Source: Streptomyces sp. SA15
GTDB taxonomy: Bacteria; Actinomycetota; Actinomycetes; Streptomycetales; Streptomycetaceae
Assembly (NCBI RefSeq): GCF_002291145.1
Contig: NZ_NTGE01000073.1
Coordinates: 37,760-101,759 of the forward strand
Length of the DNA: 64,000 nt
Direction: 5' to 3'
Part shown: piece by piece, positions 25,458 to 34,005 of the stretch
Numbering within the stretch: the first letter of the stretch is position 1
Layout of the letters: the number at the start of each line of letters is the position of its first letter
Notes under the pieces: generated by a model
Told to the model about the DNA's origin: nothing
Databases searched by the model: none
Seen by the model: only the letters and a program-made list of their open reading frames with translations
Program-made: the position numbers and the translations under genes

Positions 25458-26240
25458 ATGTCCGGCGCCGGCGCCGCCAGCGAGAAGATCCCCGTCCGTG
25501 TCTACGGCGGCCCCACCACCCTCTTCGAGTACGGCGGACTGCGGTTCGTCACCGATCCGACTTTCGACCCGCCCGGCGAATACCCCATGCCGCTGCCCGG
25601 CGACCACAAGCTCGTCAAGACCGACCCCGCGACCGTCACGGCCGCCGACCTCGGCCCCGTTGACGCCGTCCTGCTCTCCCACGATGAGCATGACGACAAC
25701 CTTGACGACGCCGGTCGCGCCTTCCTGGCCGGGGTACCGGTCGTGTTCACCACCGTCAGTGGCGCAGGCCGCCTGGGCGGCACCACGCAGGGGCTGGCCT
25801 TCTGGCAGAGTGCCGAACTTGAGCGGCCCGACGGCGGCACCGTGACCGTCACCGGCGTGCCGGCCCGGCACGGCCCCGTGGGCTGCGAGCCGATCACCGG
25901 TGACGTCGTCGGCTTCATGCTCACCTCCGACGACCTGCCCTCGATCTACGTCAGCGGCGACAACGCCGCCATGAAACACGTCAAGGAGATCGCCGAGAAG
26001 TTCGCTCCGGTGGACACCGCGGTCCTTTTCCTCGGCGGCGCCCGCATGCCCTTCGCCTTCGACGGCGCCCTGCTCACCCTCGACAGCACCCTGGGCGCCG
26101 AGGCCGCGAAGACCCTCCGCGCACGCAGGGTCGTCCCCGCCCACTACGACAGCTGGGCCCACTTCCAGGAAGGCCGCCACGAGATCGAGGCCGCCTTCGC
26201 CGAGGCCGGTCTGGCCGATCGCCTCGACTTCGCCCGATAA
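25458..26240 (+). CDS. MBL-fold metallo-hydrolase (UlaG-like), copy 2
   Basis: The 260-residue protein is a paralogue of the 20790-21557 gene: both share FGG/YGGPT, EYGGLRF.TDPTFD, LLSHDEHDDNLD, GAGRLGGT, VYVSGDNA, DTAVLF and DSWAHF. The metal motif has the same Glu. Differences lie mainly in the segment after GEYP and around the C-terminus. The start ATG 25458 follows CCGGAGG. It is part of the rightward VOC-MBL-SnoaL-PPOX group. Confidence 0.86.
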   Translation: MSGAGAASEKIPVRVYGGPTTLFEYGGLRFVTDPTFDPPGEYPMPLPGDHKLVKTDPATVTAADLGPVDAVLLSHDEHDDNLDDAGRAFLAGVPVVFTTVSGAGRLGGTTQGLAFWQSAELERPDGGTVTVTGVPARHGPVGCEPITGDVVGFMLTSDDLPSIYVSGDNAAMKHVKEIAEKFAPVDTAVLFLGGARMPFAFDGALLTLDSTLGAEAAKTLRARRVVPAHYDSWAHFQEGRHEIEAAFAEAGLADRLDFAR

Positions 26241-26266
26241 CCCCGACCGAACCCACGGAGATCGTG

Positions 26267-26662
26267 ATGACCACTGCCAACCTCGACCTGGCCCGCGCCT
26301 ACTTCCAGGCGGTGCAGACCGGGAACATGACCGCCCTCGGTGACCTCCTCGACGAGCAGATCGTCTGGCACCAGCCCGGCTCCAACCAGTTCTCCGGCGA
26401 GCACAAGGGCCAGGGTGCCGTCTTCCAGATGCTCGGCAGCATGATTGAGGCCAGCCAGGGCACCTTCGCCATCGACACGATCCACTCGCTGATGGGCAAC
26501 GGCGACCTGGTCGCCGCCCACATCCACTTCACCGGCCGCCGCGGTGATGCGTCCATGGCCATGGATGGCGTGGACCTCCTGCGCATCGCCAACGGCAAGA
26601 TCACCGAAATGTGGCTCTTCTCCGGCGACCAGAGCGCCGAAGACGCCTTCTGGGGCCGCTGA
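26267..26662 (+). CDS. SnoaL-like/NTF2-fold protein
   Basis: The 131-residue protein has the cone-shaped NTF2-like fold signature: LARAYFQAVQTGNMTALGDLLDEQIVWHQPG at the start and DLLRIANGKITEMWLFSGDQSAEDAFW at the end. Such proteins are isomerases, hydrolases or binding proteins. ATG 26267 is preferred because GGAG lies six bases before it; GTG 26264 is adjacent and in frame. It follows the MBL gene by 26 bases. Confidence 0.85.
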   Translation: MTTANLDLARAYFQAVQTGNMTALGDLLDEQIVWHQPGSNQFSGEHKGQGAVFQMLGSMIEASQGTFAIDTIHSLMGNGDLVAAHIHFTGRRGDASMAMDGVDLLRIANGKITEMWLFSGDQSAEDAFWGR

Positions 26663-26752
26663 ATCCGCGTGTGCCCCGAGACCACCCCGGCCTCGGGGCA
26701 CACGACGCAGCCGCCTACTGGCAGTGCTGTCCTCCAGCGTGAAAGGCATGGC

Positions 26753-27181
26753 ATGCGGAAGATGACCAGCGAGCAGTGGCGGGCGTTCATCACGCACGGC
26801 ACCCGCACCGGCAAGCTGTCGACCGTCCGGGCCGACGGAAGCCCGCACGTCACCCCGGTCTGGTTCCTCCTCGACGGCGACGACATTGTGCTCACCACCG
26901 AGAAAGACGGCGTCAAGGGCCGCAACCTTGCCCGCGACGGACGCTTCGCCCTCTGCGTCGACGACGACCGGCCCCCCTACGCGTTCGTCGTCCTCCAAGG
27001 ACGTGCCGAGACCTCCGAGAACCCCGAGGAAATGCTGCGCTGGGGCGGCCTCCTCGGCGCTCGCTACATGGGCGAAGACCGCACCCAGGAGGAGTACGCC
27101 GCCCGCAACGGCGGCCCCGGCAACCTCCTCGTCCGCGGTCACATCCACAAAGTCATCGCCTTCGACGGCATCGCCGACTAG
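26753..27181 (+). CDS. PPOX-class (F420- or flavin-dependent) oxidoreductase
   Basis: The 142-residue split-beta-barrel protein starts at ATG 26753. It reads GTRTGKLSTVRADGSPHVTPVWFLLDGDDIVLTTEKDGVKGRNLARDGR, typical of Rv1155-like F420-dependent enzymes. These reduce or bind small molecules with F420H2 or FMN. It ends the rightward group, directly before a strong hairpin. Confidence 0.85.
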   Translation: MRKMTSEQWRAFITHGTRTGKLSTVRADGSPHVTPVWFLLDGDDIVLTTEKDGVKGRNLARDGRFALCVDDDRPPYAFVVLQGRAETSENPEEMLRWGGLLGARYMGEDRTQEEYAARNGGPGNLLVRGHIHKVIAFDGIAD

Positions 27182-27187
27182 AAAACG

Positions 27188-27252
27188 GCTTCGGGCGGTT
27201 GGTGCGGGGCGGGTGAACCATCCTCACCCGGCCCGCACCAACCGCCCGAAGC
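27188..27252. terminator. long bidirectional hairpin between convergent genes
   Basis: Two perfectly complementary 21-base arms (27188-27208 and 27232-27252) enclose an inner 7-bp stem CGGGTGA/TCACCCG. The structure sits between the PPOX stop (27181) and the stop of the convergent MarR gene (27273). It would terminate both directions. Confidence 0.88.
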
Positions 27253-27272
27253 ACTGCCGGAGGCGGCGTGCT

Positions 27273-27785
27273 TCACGAGGCCGTCGGCCTGCCGGATTGC
27301 TTCGGCGCCCGCATCGCCGGCACCGGCTTCTGGCCCGCGGCCTTCCGCTCCGCGTCCAGAGCACGTCCGGCTGCCCGCAGCGTACTGAGCACCGAGGTCA
27401 CCTCCCGCACGGACTGCTCGGGGATCACCGACCCGATCCGCAGCTCCAACTCCTCCTCGAACACCTTCGCCGCTCCCTCCGTCAGCTTCCGCCCTTCGGC
27501 CGTCAGGTCGACGATCGAGGAACGCCGGTCATTCGGATTCGCACGGCGCTCGCACCAGCCCGCCGCCTCCAGGCGGTCGACCACCTTGCTCGTGCCGCCC
27601 ACCGTGATCGAGAACTCCTCGGCGATGTCCTGGATCCGCGGCCCGGGGCGACGCAACAGCAGATGCAGCACCTCGAACGACGTCAGCGGCAGGTCGTACT
27701 CCGTCCGCAAGCGTCCCTCGACGCCGTTCCACAGCTCGATCTCCAGCGAGACCAGCTCCCGGTACAACCGCATCAGGTCAGCCAT
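27273..27785 (-). CDS. MarR family transcriptional regulator
   Basis: The 170-residue winged-helix protein contains LPLTSFEVLHLLLRRPGPRIQDIAEEFSITVGGTSKVVDRLEAAGWCERRANPNDRRSSIVDLTAEG, the classic MarR DNA-binding block including the DxRxS wing. The C-terminal tail (about 30 residues) is Ala/Pro-rich and extra to the fold. AT-rich sequence just upstream (27786-27830) contains ATTTCC...GGAATAT elements that may be its operator. It lies between the cargo genes and the recombinase module. Confidence 0.88.
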   Translation of the reverse strand: MADLMRLYRELVSLEIELWNGVEGRLRTEYDLPLTSFEVLHLLLRRPGPRIQDIAEEFSITVGGTSKVVDRLEAAGWCERRANPNDRRSSIVDLTAEGRKLTEGAAKVFEEELELRIGSVIPEQSVREVTSVLSTLRAAGRALDAERKAAGQKPVPAMRAPKQSGRPTAS

Positions 27786-28053
27786 CTTTAATATTCCTTA
27801 GAATTATCTTCCACGGAAATTTCATTGTAGGTCATCGGTAGAGCAGAGCGACCTGGCCTGTGCAAGATCGTCGGCGCCACCGACGGCCCCTCACCACACC
27901 CAGAAACAGTTGAACGAGACCCATGTGGCGGGCACGACCGGCGCGGATCCGACACGAAGGAAGGCGCATCGTCCCGATGCCCCACCGCAGGACCCGGACC
28001 CATCTCATAGCTGACGGCTGCACGGATGTTCACCAAGCGCTGGCAGGGTGCGA
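27786..28053. other. spacer between MarR gene and recombinase module
   Basis: The first 50 bases are AT-rich and probably hold the MarR promoter/operator. The rest shows no convincing coding frame; it may include the left end of the recombinase element. Confidence 0.5.
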
Positions 28054-28494
28054 TCAAGCGAGGCCGGGTGGCACAGGGTGATCCACCGTGCGGGACGGCA
28101 GGGGCAGCATGCTGACGGCGCCGGTACCCTCGGCCAGTTGCTTTCGTAGCAATTGGTTCTCCACGGTCTTCTGGTGGAGCGCGCCGACCAGCGCCTCGAC
28201 GTCGCCTTTGAGCTGGACGATTTCTTCAGCGTCCGAAGCACGCAGCTCTTTCAGCCGGCGGATCTGCCGGCGCAGCCGTTTCTCGCTGTCCGGGGTCTGC
28301 CTGCGGGCCCGGACCTTGTCGTAGAACTCGTTTTTCAGGTCGGTGTGGCGCTGGGTGAGCGCGTTGCGAGGGACGTCTGCCTCAAGGGCGAGAGCGACGA
28401 TGGTCAGAGCGCCGTTGGAGCGCTGGGGGTGGTCGGCCAGGATGCGGTCCATCGCGGCGCGGATGCGGTCGCGCTCGTCGGGTGCTGGGCTCAT
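28054..28494 (-). CDS. DUF6262 (TnpC-like) protein of the recombinase module
   Basis: The 146-residue helical protein has an N-terminal DNA-binding-like part (IRAAMDRILADHPQRSNGALTIVALALEADVPRNALTQRHTDLKNEF). A coiled-coil follows (LRRQIRRLKELRASDAEEIVQLKGDVEALVGALHQKTVENQLLRKQL). It is the third gene of the module; its ATG overlaps the integrase stop (ATGA). In Tn554 the comparable TnpC sets orientation or efficiency of transposition. The relic at 23.15-23.30 kb is a close relative. Confidence 0.82.
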   Translation of the reverse strand: MSPAPDERDRIRAAMDRILADHPQRSNGALTIVALALEADVPRNALTQRHTDLKNEFYDKVRARRQTPDSEKRLRRQIRRLKELRASDAEEIVQLKGDVEALVGALHQKTVENQLLRKQLAEGTGAVSMLPLPSRTVDHPVPPGLA

Positions 28495-30608
28495 GAGGTC
28501 GGCTCCTGCGGGTGGATGCGGTCGTGCTCGTGGCGGTCGGCCAGCGCGCGCAGCTGCGAGGCGCGGCGGGTGAGGCGGTCGGCGAGGGGGTCGGGAATCA
28601 ACTCGGAGGCGGCCTGTTTCTCAAGGGGCCGGGCGTACTGAAGGATCTGGGCGGCATGGTGGTCGGTGCGTGCGATGTTCGCGCACGACGGCCGGCAGCG
28701 GTCCAGGCGCGGGGCGTCGTCGGCGTCCAGGCGGTAGCACAGGGCCCGGTCTCGGTTGTAGACGCACATCAGCAAGGAGCGCGGGTTGTCGTAGACGGTC
28801 AGGGCCGGGTTGCCGAGGATGTCGCGGGCCTGACGGTGGGTGCGAATCGACCCGGCGAAGGCCGGCGCCTGAGCCGCGGCGTGGATCGCGCGGCGCGCGG
28901 CCGGACCGGAGATGCCCACCCCGCTGGTGAGGTCGTCATGGAGGGTGGTGAGGGTGTCGGCGGTGGCCCGGGCGGTTTCGATGTCCAGCAGCTGGTGGAT
29001 CCCGTCGCGGCCGCGGGCCGCGTACCCGCCGCTGACCGCGGTGCGCATGTGCCCGTACTGGATGGCCAGCGCCACCAGGCCGCCCGGGCGGCGGGCGATG
29101 TGCCAGGCCAGGGTGCGGCGAAAGCGGGCCAGGCCGATCGCGCCGTGCGGATCGTCGGGGATGACCTCGCCTTCCCGTCCCAGGCGCAGGGCCAGGTGGG
29201 AGGCCCATGCGACGAAGTTCTCGATGCGCGAGCGCAGCCCCGAATAGCGCAGGGAGGTCGTACTGGGCGTGGGCGTGTTCACGAAGGTGTGCGTGGCCGC
29301 GTCGAACAGCAGCCCTTCGGCCGGGGCGATCTTCTCCAGCACGCGGATCGCCCTCACCACGGGAGGGATCGCCACCCAGGGCACCTCGCGCAGGCGCCCG
29401 GCGGAGTGGTGGTTGCCGTCCTCGTCGAAGGCGTTCTTGAACTTGCGCCCGTAGATGAGGTGCTGGCCGGTTGCGACCTCCGGGCAGCACCCGGTCTGAA
29501 GGCCCAGCACTTCAGCCGGGCGCATCCCGGTCAGGTAGGCCAGGACGATGAAGCAGGCCGTGCCCAGATGCCGCATGAGCTCGCGGGTCTCGGTGAAGTC
29601 GATGAACGCCGTCCACGGCTCGCCGTCGATGCGGCCGGTGATGGGCGTCTCAAGGGGGCAGGGGCCGGGGTTGGCGTCGACGTAGCTGAGCAGGTGCTGC
29701 CACGGCTCGGTCACCAGCAGGCCGTTGATCTGCGAGGACGGGCAGTCGACCCGGGCGGCGATGTAGGTGTTGGCCAGGGCATGGCGGTAGCCGGCGTTGG
29801 GCCTCGAGGGCACCGGCTGGCCGCGGTCGATGAGGTCCTGCAAGTAGCGCTTCAGGCGGGCTTTCGACTCCGGCGTGCCCGGCGCGCGTACGACCGCCTC
29901 AGCCATCCGCCGGCTTTCTGCCCAGGCGGCGAGCATGTCGTCGGCGAAGTCGTCGACCACGCGCAGCGCCCAGATCAGCAGGGGCCCCATGGTGGCCGGG
30001 GAGATCACCTCGGTGGCGTTCTCGCCCCGCCCGGCGCCGGGAGCCCGGGGCAGAAAATCGTCGACGCCGAGACGGTGCCAGGGCGGCATCGCCATCCCGC
30101 TCGGAGCAGGCCCGGCCGCATCGAACGCCCACAACCGGGTCAGGGCCACCAGGTCCTTGGTGACGATGCCGCGGCTGGCGCCTGGCTGCCGGGCCAGATG
30201 CCCGGCCCACGAGACCAGAACATCCGCGGTGACCGCGCGCAGATCGCCCAGACCCTGCTGGTCCAGCCAGACCGTGAAGCGCTGCCAGCGCAGCACGGTG
30301 TGGTAAATCCCGACAGGGCCCAGGCGGGAGTGCCAACTTGGATGACCGACCAGCACACTCGCCGGCAACGGTGTATTGATCATCATCCAGGCGGCCAGCT
30401 GCACCTGCGGCAGCACCGGAGCCGGGAACCGTGACCAGTCCAGCCCAGGCCGGGCGGCGCTGGGGTTCGCGACCAGCGGCGCCAGCGACCACACCTCGTC
30501 GGCATAGATCGACACCGGCACGGGGCCGGGCGCCAGGACCAGCGACGGCGCGACGACCAGCGTGTCCCAGGGAGGAAGGGCCGGAAGTTCGGCGGGCAGA
30601 GCGGTCAC
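28491..30608 (-). CDS. tyrosine site-specific integrase (TnpB-like) of the recombinase module
   Basis: The 705-residue protein starts at GTG 30608, overlapping the preceding stop by four bases. The catalytic domain lies in the C-terminal half: AYLTGMRPAEVLGLQTGC carries box I Arg; RFRRTLAWHIARRPGGLVALAIQYGHMRTAVSGGYAARG carries the box II Arg, the GH histidine and the likely Tyr nucleophile. The first His of HxxR seems to be Ala (LARFRR). A Cys-rich segment (CRPSC) near the C-terminus may bind zinc. It would catalyse integration or excision of the island. Confidence 0.86.
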   Translation of the reverse strand: MTALPAELPALPPWDTLVVAPSLVLAPGPVPVSIYADEVWSLAPLVANPSAARPGLDWSRFPAPVLPQVQLAAWMMINTPLPASVLVGHPSWHSRLGPVGIYHTVLRWQRFTVWLDQQGLGDLRAVTADVLVSWAGHLARQPGASRGIVTKDLVALTRLWAFDAAGPAPSGMAMPPWHRLGVDDFLPRAPGAGRGENATEVISPATMGPLLIWALRVVDDFADDMLAAWAESRRMAEAVVRAPGTPESKARLKRYLQDLIDRGQPVPSRPNAGYRHALANTYIAARVDCPSSQINGLLVTEPWQHLLSYVDANPGPCPLETPITGRIDGEPWTAFIDFTETRELMRHLGTACFIVLAYLTGMRPAEVLGLQTGCCPEVATGQHLIYGRKFKNAFDEDGNHHSAGRLREVPWVAIPPVVRAIRVLEKIAPAEGLLFDAATHTFVNTPTPSTTSLRYSGLRSRIENFVAWASHLALRLGREGEVIPDDPHGAIGLARFRRTLAWHIARRPGGLVALAIQYGHMRTAVSGGYAARGRDGIHQLLDIETARATADTLTTLHDDLTSGVGISGPAARRAIHAAAQAPAFAGSIRTHRQARDILGNPALTVYDNPRSLLMCVYNRDRALCYRLDADDAPRLDRCRPSCANIARTDHHAAQILQYARPLEKQAASELIPDPLADRLTRRASQLRALADRHEHDRIHPQEPTS

Positions 30609-31912
30609 AGGTCGAAGTCCCCTTGCAGAAGCTGCTCGATGATCGTGCGGTCGGTGTCGGTGACGGCTTCCAACGCCTCCTGCCAGACCGGCTCGCCGAG
30701 CCGGCCGCGCAGGTCGGCCAGCCGGGCATGGGCATCCGCCCAGTCCGCCTCCCAGATGCCCGGCTCCACCACACCGCGCAAGTGGTCCAGGGCGTTGAGC
30801 AGGTGGGCCAGGCGCGGGTGATGGGCGGGCGTGACCCGGGCGTTTGGGCAGGCCGTGCACAGCAGGAACGACGCAGCGCACCCCTGACCGGCCGGACTGA
30901 ACGGACTGTGCTCCCAGCCCGCGCAGGCCGCGGTCACCGTCTGCCGGTCCCCCGCCTCCGTGTCCGGGATCAGGCGTGCGGTGAAGACGGTGCGGCGGGC
31001 CGCGTCCACCGCCTCCAGCGCGCCGTCGGCGATGACCGGCACCGCCTGCTGCTGGGCCTGGGGCTCGCCCACCACGTAGATGCTGTCGTGGGTGTCCTGG
31101 GTGTTCTGCCCCGGCTCGCGCCGGTGCAGCACGTTCACCGTCTTGCGCATGCGCCGCAGCGGGGAACCTCGCAGTCCGACCGAGCGTGCCCAGTCACCGC
31201 CGGCCATCTCGTCCACGCCCAGCCCGAACGGGCCGACCCGCACCGCCCTGCGATATCCATGGCCGTCGTGCGGGGTGGTCTGGCGCCAGATGAGCAGCCG
31301 GTCGACGTCCGTATCGAGCTGCTCAAGCAGGGCCCGGGCGTGAGCGGTCGCCTCCAGGGCATCGGTGATGATGCGCCCGGAGGAGTCGGCTCCAGAGTCG
31401 GTCACATTGCGGCTCTCGAACCGGCCGCGGTGCCCCGCCCGGCGCCGTTTCTCCAGCCGCAGCCGGTAGACCGGCATGCCCGCCTCCGTCGTGCCCGGCA
31501 GCGTCTCGGGCACCGGCATCTCGGAGAGCGTCGTGACGTTCAGGCCTAGCTCCGCGATGATCAGCACGGCTAGCGCGGCCGTCTCCTTGCGGCTCAGATA
31601 GAGCCGCCCCCAGGTGCACCGCGCCGAGCCGCCGGCCAGCGCCGCCCGGTAGCGCCTGCGGACCGTGCGTGGCTTGTCATAGACGGGCACGTCACCGGTG
31701 CGGGCCAGGACGTCCAGCGCCTCGCCCAGCAGCCATGCGGTGCCGCCCGCCTCGATCCGGCCCGCCCGCCAGGCCGCCAGGTGGTCGGAGTTCTCCCTGA
31801 TCCGCAGCAGCGCCGTACGAAACGTTCGCCGCGCTGCCACGCGGATGGCCGTGAACTCCTCGTGGGTGTAGGCCAGTTCGCGGCCTGGTGTCCACGCGAA
31901 CCGCTGGGCCAT
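30605..31912 (-). CDS. integrase-like first gene of the recombinase module, probably 5'-truncated
   Basis: From ATG 31912 the product is 435 residues (MAQRFAWTPGRELAYTHEEF). It resembles the non-canonical recombinase that precedes TnpB-like integrases, but I do not see the full R-HxxR-Y set. CxxC-type and ETLPGTTEAGMPVYRLRLEKRRR blocks are present. The gene begins exactly where MoxR ATPase homology ends, and GGGAGG is only two bases from the ATG, so its true N-terminus may be lost. It overlaps the next gene by four bases. Confidence 0.65.
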   Translation of the reverse strand: MAQRFAWTPGRELAYTHEEFTAIRVAARRTFRTALLRIRENSDHLAAWRAGRIEAGGTAWLLGEALDVLARTGDVPVYDKPRTVRRRYRAALAGGSARCTWGRLYLSRKETAALAVLIIAELGLNVTTLSEMPVPETLPGTTEAGMPVYRLRLEKRRRAGHRGRFESRNVTDSGADSSGRIITDALEATAHARALLEQLDTDVDRLLIWRQTTPHDGHGYRRAVRVGPFGLGVDEMAGGDWARSVGLRGSPLRRMRKTVNVLHRREPGQNTQDTHDSIYVVGEPQAQQQAVPVIADGALEAVDAARRTVFTARLIPDTEAGDRQTVTAACAGWEHSPFSPAGQGCAASFLLCTACPNARVTPAHHPRLAHLLNALDHLRGVVEPGIWEADWADAHARLADLRGRLGEPVWQEALEAVTDTDRTIIEQLLQGDFDL

Positions 31913-32148
31913 CGCCTCCCGGCCAGCTGGGTCAGAGCAGCGGTCTTGCCGATCCCCGGCTCGCCCCACAGCAGCACGGGCAGGTCGGCCGCCACGGCCA
32001 GAGTCAGGGCCTCCAGTTGAGTGTCGGGGCGCGGTTCGGTGGTGGTGTCGCGCAGGAGGGTCAACAACTCGTCGGCGATGGTGAGTTGGGAGGTGTGGGC
32101 CGGGTCGGAGGGGGTGCCGGTGGTGGCGAAGGGCGTGTATGTGGGCAT
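31913..32148 (-). pseudogene. N-terminal remnant of a MoxR-type AAA ATPase
   Basis: The start at 32148 (MPTYTPFATTGTP) is followed by about 75 codons ending in the Walker A region: LPVLLWGEPGIGKTAALTQLAG. Homology then stops at about 31920; the same frame continues as nonsense across the integrase gene to 31594. Walker B, sensor and lid regions are missing. MoxR-type ATPases act as chaperones with VWA-domain partners; a VWA-like remnant on the same strand lies 14 kb away. Confidence 0.78.
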
Positions 32149-32177
32149 GTGTGATTCACCTTTGGGTTTCGTGGCGA

Positions 32178-32385
32178 GGCGAGTGGGTGCGGGACCGAGG
32201 GCCCCGGGCGAGATGTGAGGCGAGTGGGTGCGGGCGCGGGGCCCTCGGGGTTGAGGTGAGCGAGTGGGTGCGGGGGAGGGGCCCCGGGGCCGAGATGAGT
32301 GAGTGGGTCCGGAGACGGAGGGTCCTCGGGGTTGAGATGAGCGAGTGGGTGCTGGGGGGCGGGGGCCCTGGGATCGTGAAGCGGG
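32178..32385. repeat. imperfect tandem repeat, five units of about 41 bp
   Basis: Units begin with a GCGAGTGGGTGCGGG-like motif at about 32180, 32221, 32261, 32300 and 32342, giving spacings of 41, 40, 39 and 42 bases. Each has a G/C-rich tail ending near TTGAGATGA. It fills most of the 299-base gap between the MoxR remnant and the next gene. A minus-strand frame across it is open and would give a Pro/Arg-rich peptide (PTRSSQPRGPS units), but I do not think it is a gene. Confidence 0.8.
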
Positions 32386-32447
32386 TAGGTCCGGGGAACC
32401 GAGGCGCCCCGGGGACGACATGAACGAGCAGGCGCGGGGAGCGCGGC

Positions 32448-33865
32448 TCAGCGGAAAGTGCCGTGACGCGGACGCGACCGGCCGACGCGCGGGCGGCGGC
32501 GATCCTCAGGGCGGAGACGGGCAGGTGCGGGACCGATCAGGCCCGCCCGGAACAGCCCGTAGGTGATCCGCCGTTGTGCGGCCGCCTCGAGTTCGTCCCG
32601 CAGAGCGCCACCGCGCAGCAGTGCGTCGGGACCCAGCAGGCCCTCTACGACGGCCAGCGCGCCGGCGATGTCTCCGTGGTCCAGGCGTGCGCGGACGTCG
32701 GAGAGGCACTCCGGATGCCGGTGTGCCTCGTCGATGACCTGGAGGCAGGGAACCGGGGTACCGGTCAGGGCGGCCAGCAGTTCCTCCCGCCTGATCTCGG
32801 CCGCGTCGTGGTCGAGCGGCGCCAGCACCCCGTCGACAAGGCCGATCCGGTGTTGGGCTCCCCGGCACTCCACGAGGCGCGGTTGTCCTGCCCGGTCCGG
32901 ATTCCGGGTCGGGCCGGCCGGTGCGTGATCCGGTACCAGTGCCGAGGCGACCAGCGGGTGCAGCCGGTCGACCTCGATCGAACCGGTGCGGAGCAGTTCC
33001 AGATCGGGCAGCACCCAGGTCGCGGCGTCGGGCAGGACCGGCAGCGCTAAGGCGTCGCCCCGCGTGGTCGCCGCCGTAATCCGCAATGAGGGAGGACCGA
33101 CGCCGTCGCCGACCGTGATCAGGTGCAGGACCAGCCTTTGTCGCGTCCCGACGCGCACGGCGACGGCACCGGTGGTCCGTCCCTCGGCCCGCAGCACAAT
33201 CCCCGCCTCGGCCGCCCACCGGTCGACAGCACACCGGCTCCTTTGCGGCACTGCCCCCAGCAGATCCGGGTCCGGCGCGGGAGGGTCGGTCGGCCGATCG
33301 GCCCCGGACCGGATCCGCAACTCATCGGTCCTGCGCGCGTCCCACAGGTGGCGGTGCAGGTCGAGGCGGAACCGACGGTGGGGATGGGAATGGGAATGGG
33401 GATGCGGATGACGGGGGCGCCGGGCCCGGAAGGGGATCCGTCCCACAGCGCGAGGCTGATCCGCTGACCGGCATCCGCCCACGCCGGCGGAGTCCGGACC
33501 ACGAGGTGCACCGGGCGCCCGCCGTCAGGCCGCACAGTGTCGTACCGCGCCAGAGAGAGGGTCAGACATGGACGCAGCAGCCCGTCAGGACCGACCCTCG
33601 GCATGTGCCAGCGCAACAGGTCAGGAGCCAGATGGCGGAGATCGGCCCGCACCTGGGCCGCGAGTTCCTGGCCGTGGGTACGCGCCACGGAACGCAAGCT
33701 GAGATCGACATCGATGCCTGCGGCGGCGCACGCCCCCGCCCAGTCCCCGGTGAGGCGGCGCGTGGTCGCAGTCTCGATCATGGACGGCGGCACCGCGAAC
33801 TCACGCACGCGCTGCCAGAAGGAGAGGCGGGAATTCCCGTTCGCGTCCTGAGTGAGCATCAGCAC
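32448..33865 (-). pseudogene. hypothetical gene broken by a frameshift in a hexanucleotide repeat
   Basis: Frame 1 from 33865 reads MLMLTQDANGNSRLSFWQRV to about 33400 (SGPGAPVIRIPIPIPI). The protein then continues naturally in another frame (HRRFRLDLHRHLWDARRTDE to CLQVIDEAHRHPECLSDVRA) and stops at 32448. The joined product would be about 470 residues, of a family I do not recognise. The switch falls in a run of five TGGGGA/TGGGAA-like hexamers at 33379-33408. It is probably the first gene of the interrupted MoxR-VWA operon. A sequencing error in the repeat cannot be excluded. Confidence 0.7.
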
Positions 33866-34005
33866 TCACCTTGCGCGGCCGGGACCCCCAATCTGTCAAC
33901 AGAATGAGTCATCATCGCGGGGATCGTAGCGCTCCTCACCTCGATCTGTCAGGTGCCTTTTTGCCCCGGCACAGCGGTAACTCCTGGATCTCCTCCGGCC
34001 GCCTG

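Larger units (their letters stand above)
17981..31912. mobile_element. composite genomic island with a recombinase module, inserted in a MoxR-VWA operon
   Basis: The limits are set by where the VWA-like remnant (left) and the MoxR ATPase remnant (right) break off; they are approximate. The right end carries a three-gene recombinase module (30605-31912, 28491-30608, 28054-28494), each gene overlapping the next by four bases. This resembles the TnpA-TnpB-TnpC/DUF6262 arrangement of Tn554-like elements. The rest is metabolic and resistance-like cargo with its own regulators. A DUF6262 relic at 23.15-23.30 kb marks an earlier element of the same kind. I found no clear terminal or target-site repeats. 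Confidence 0.6.

Noticed and set aside
28512..30434. A 640-codon plus-strand frame opposite the integrase
   Set aside because: It is an antisense shadow; the integrase motifs on the minus strand are convincing.
32149..32421. Open minus-strand frame with PTRSSQPRGP repeats upstream of the MoxR start
   Set aside because: It coincides with tandem DNA repeats whose period is not a multiple of three; no start or ribosome-binding site supports it, and MPTYTPF is a better start.
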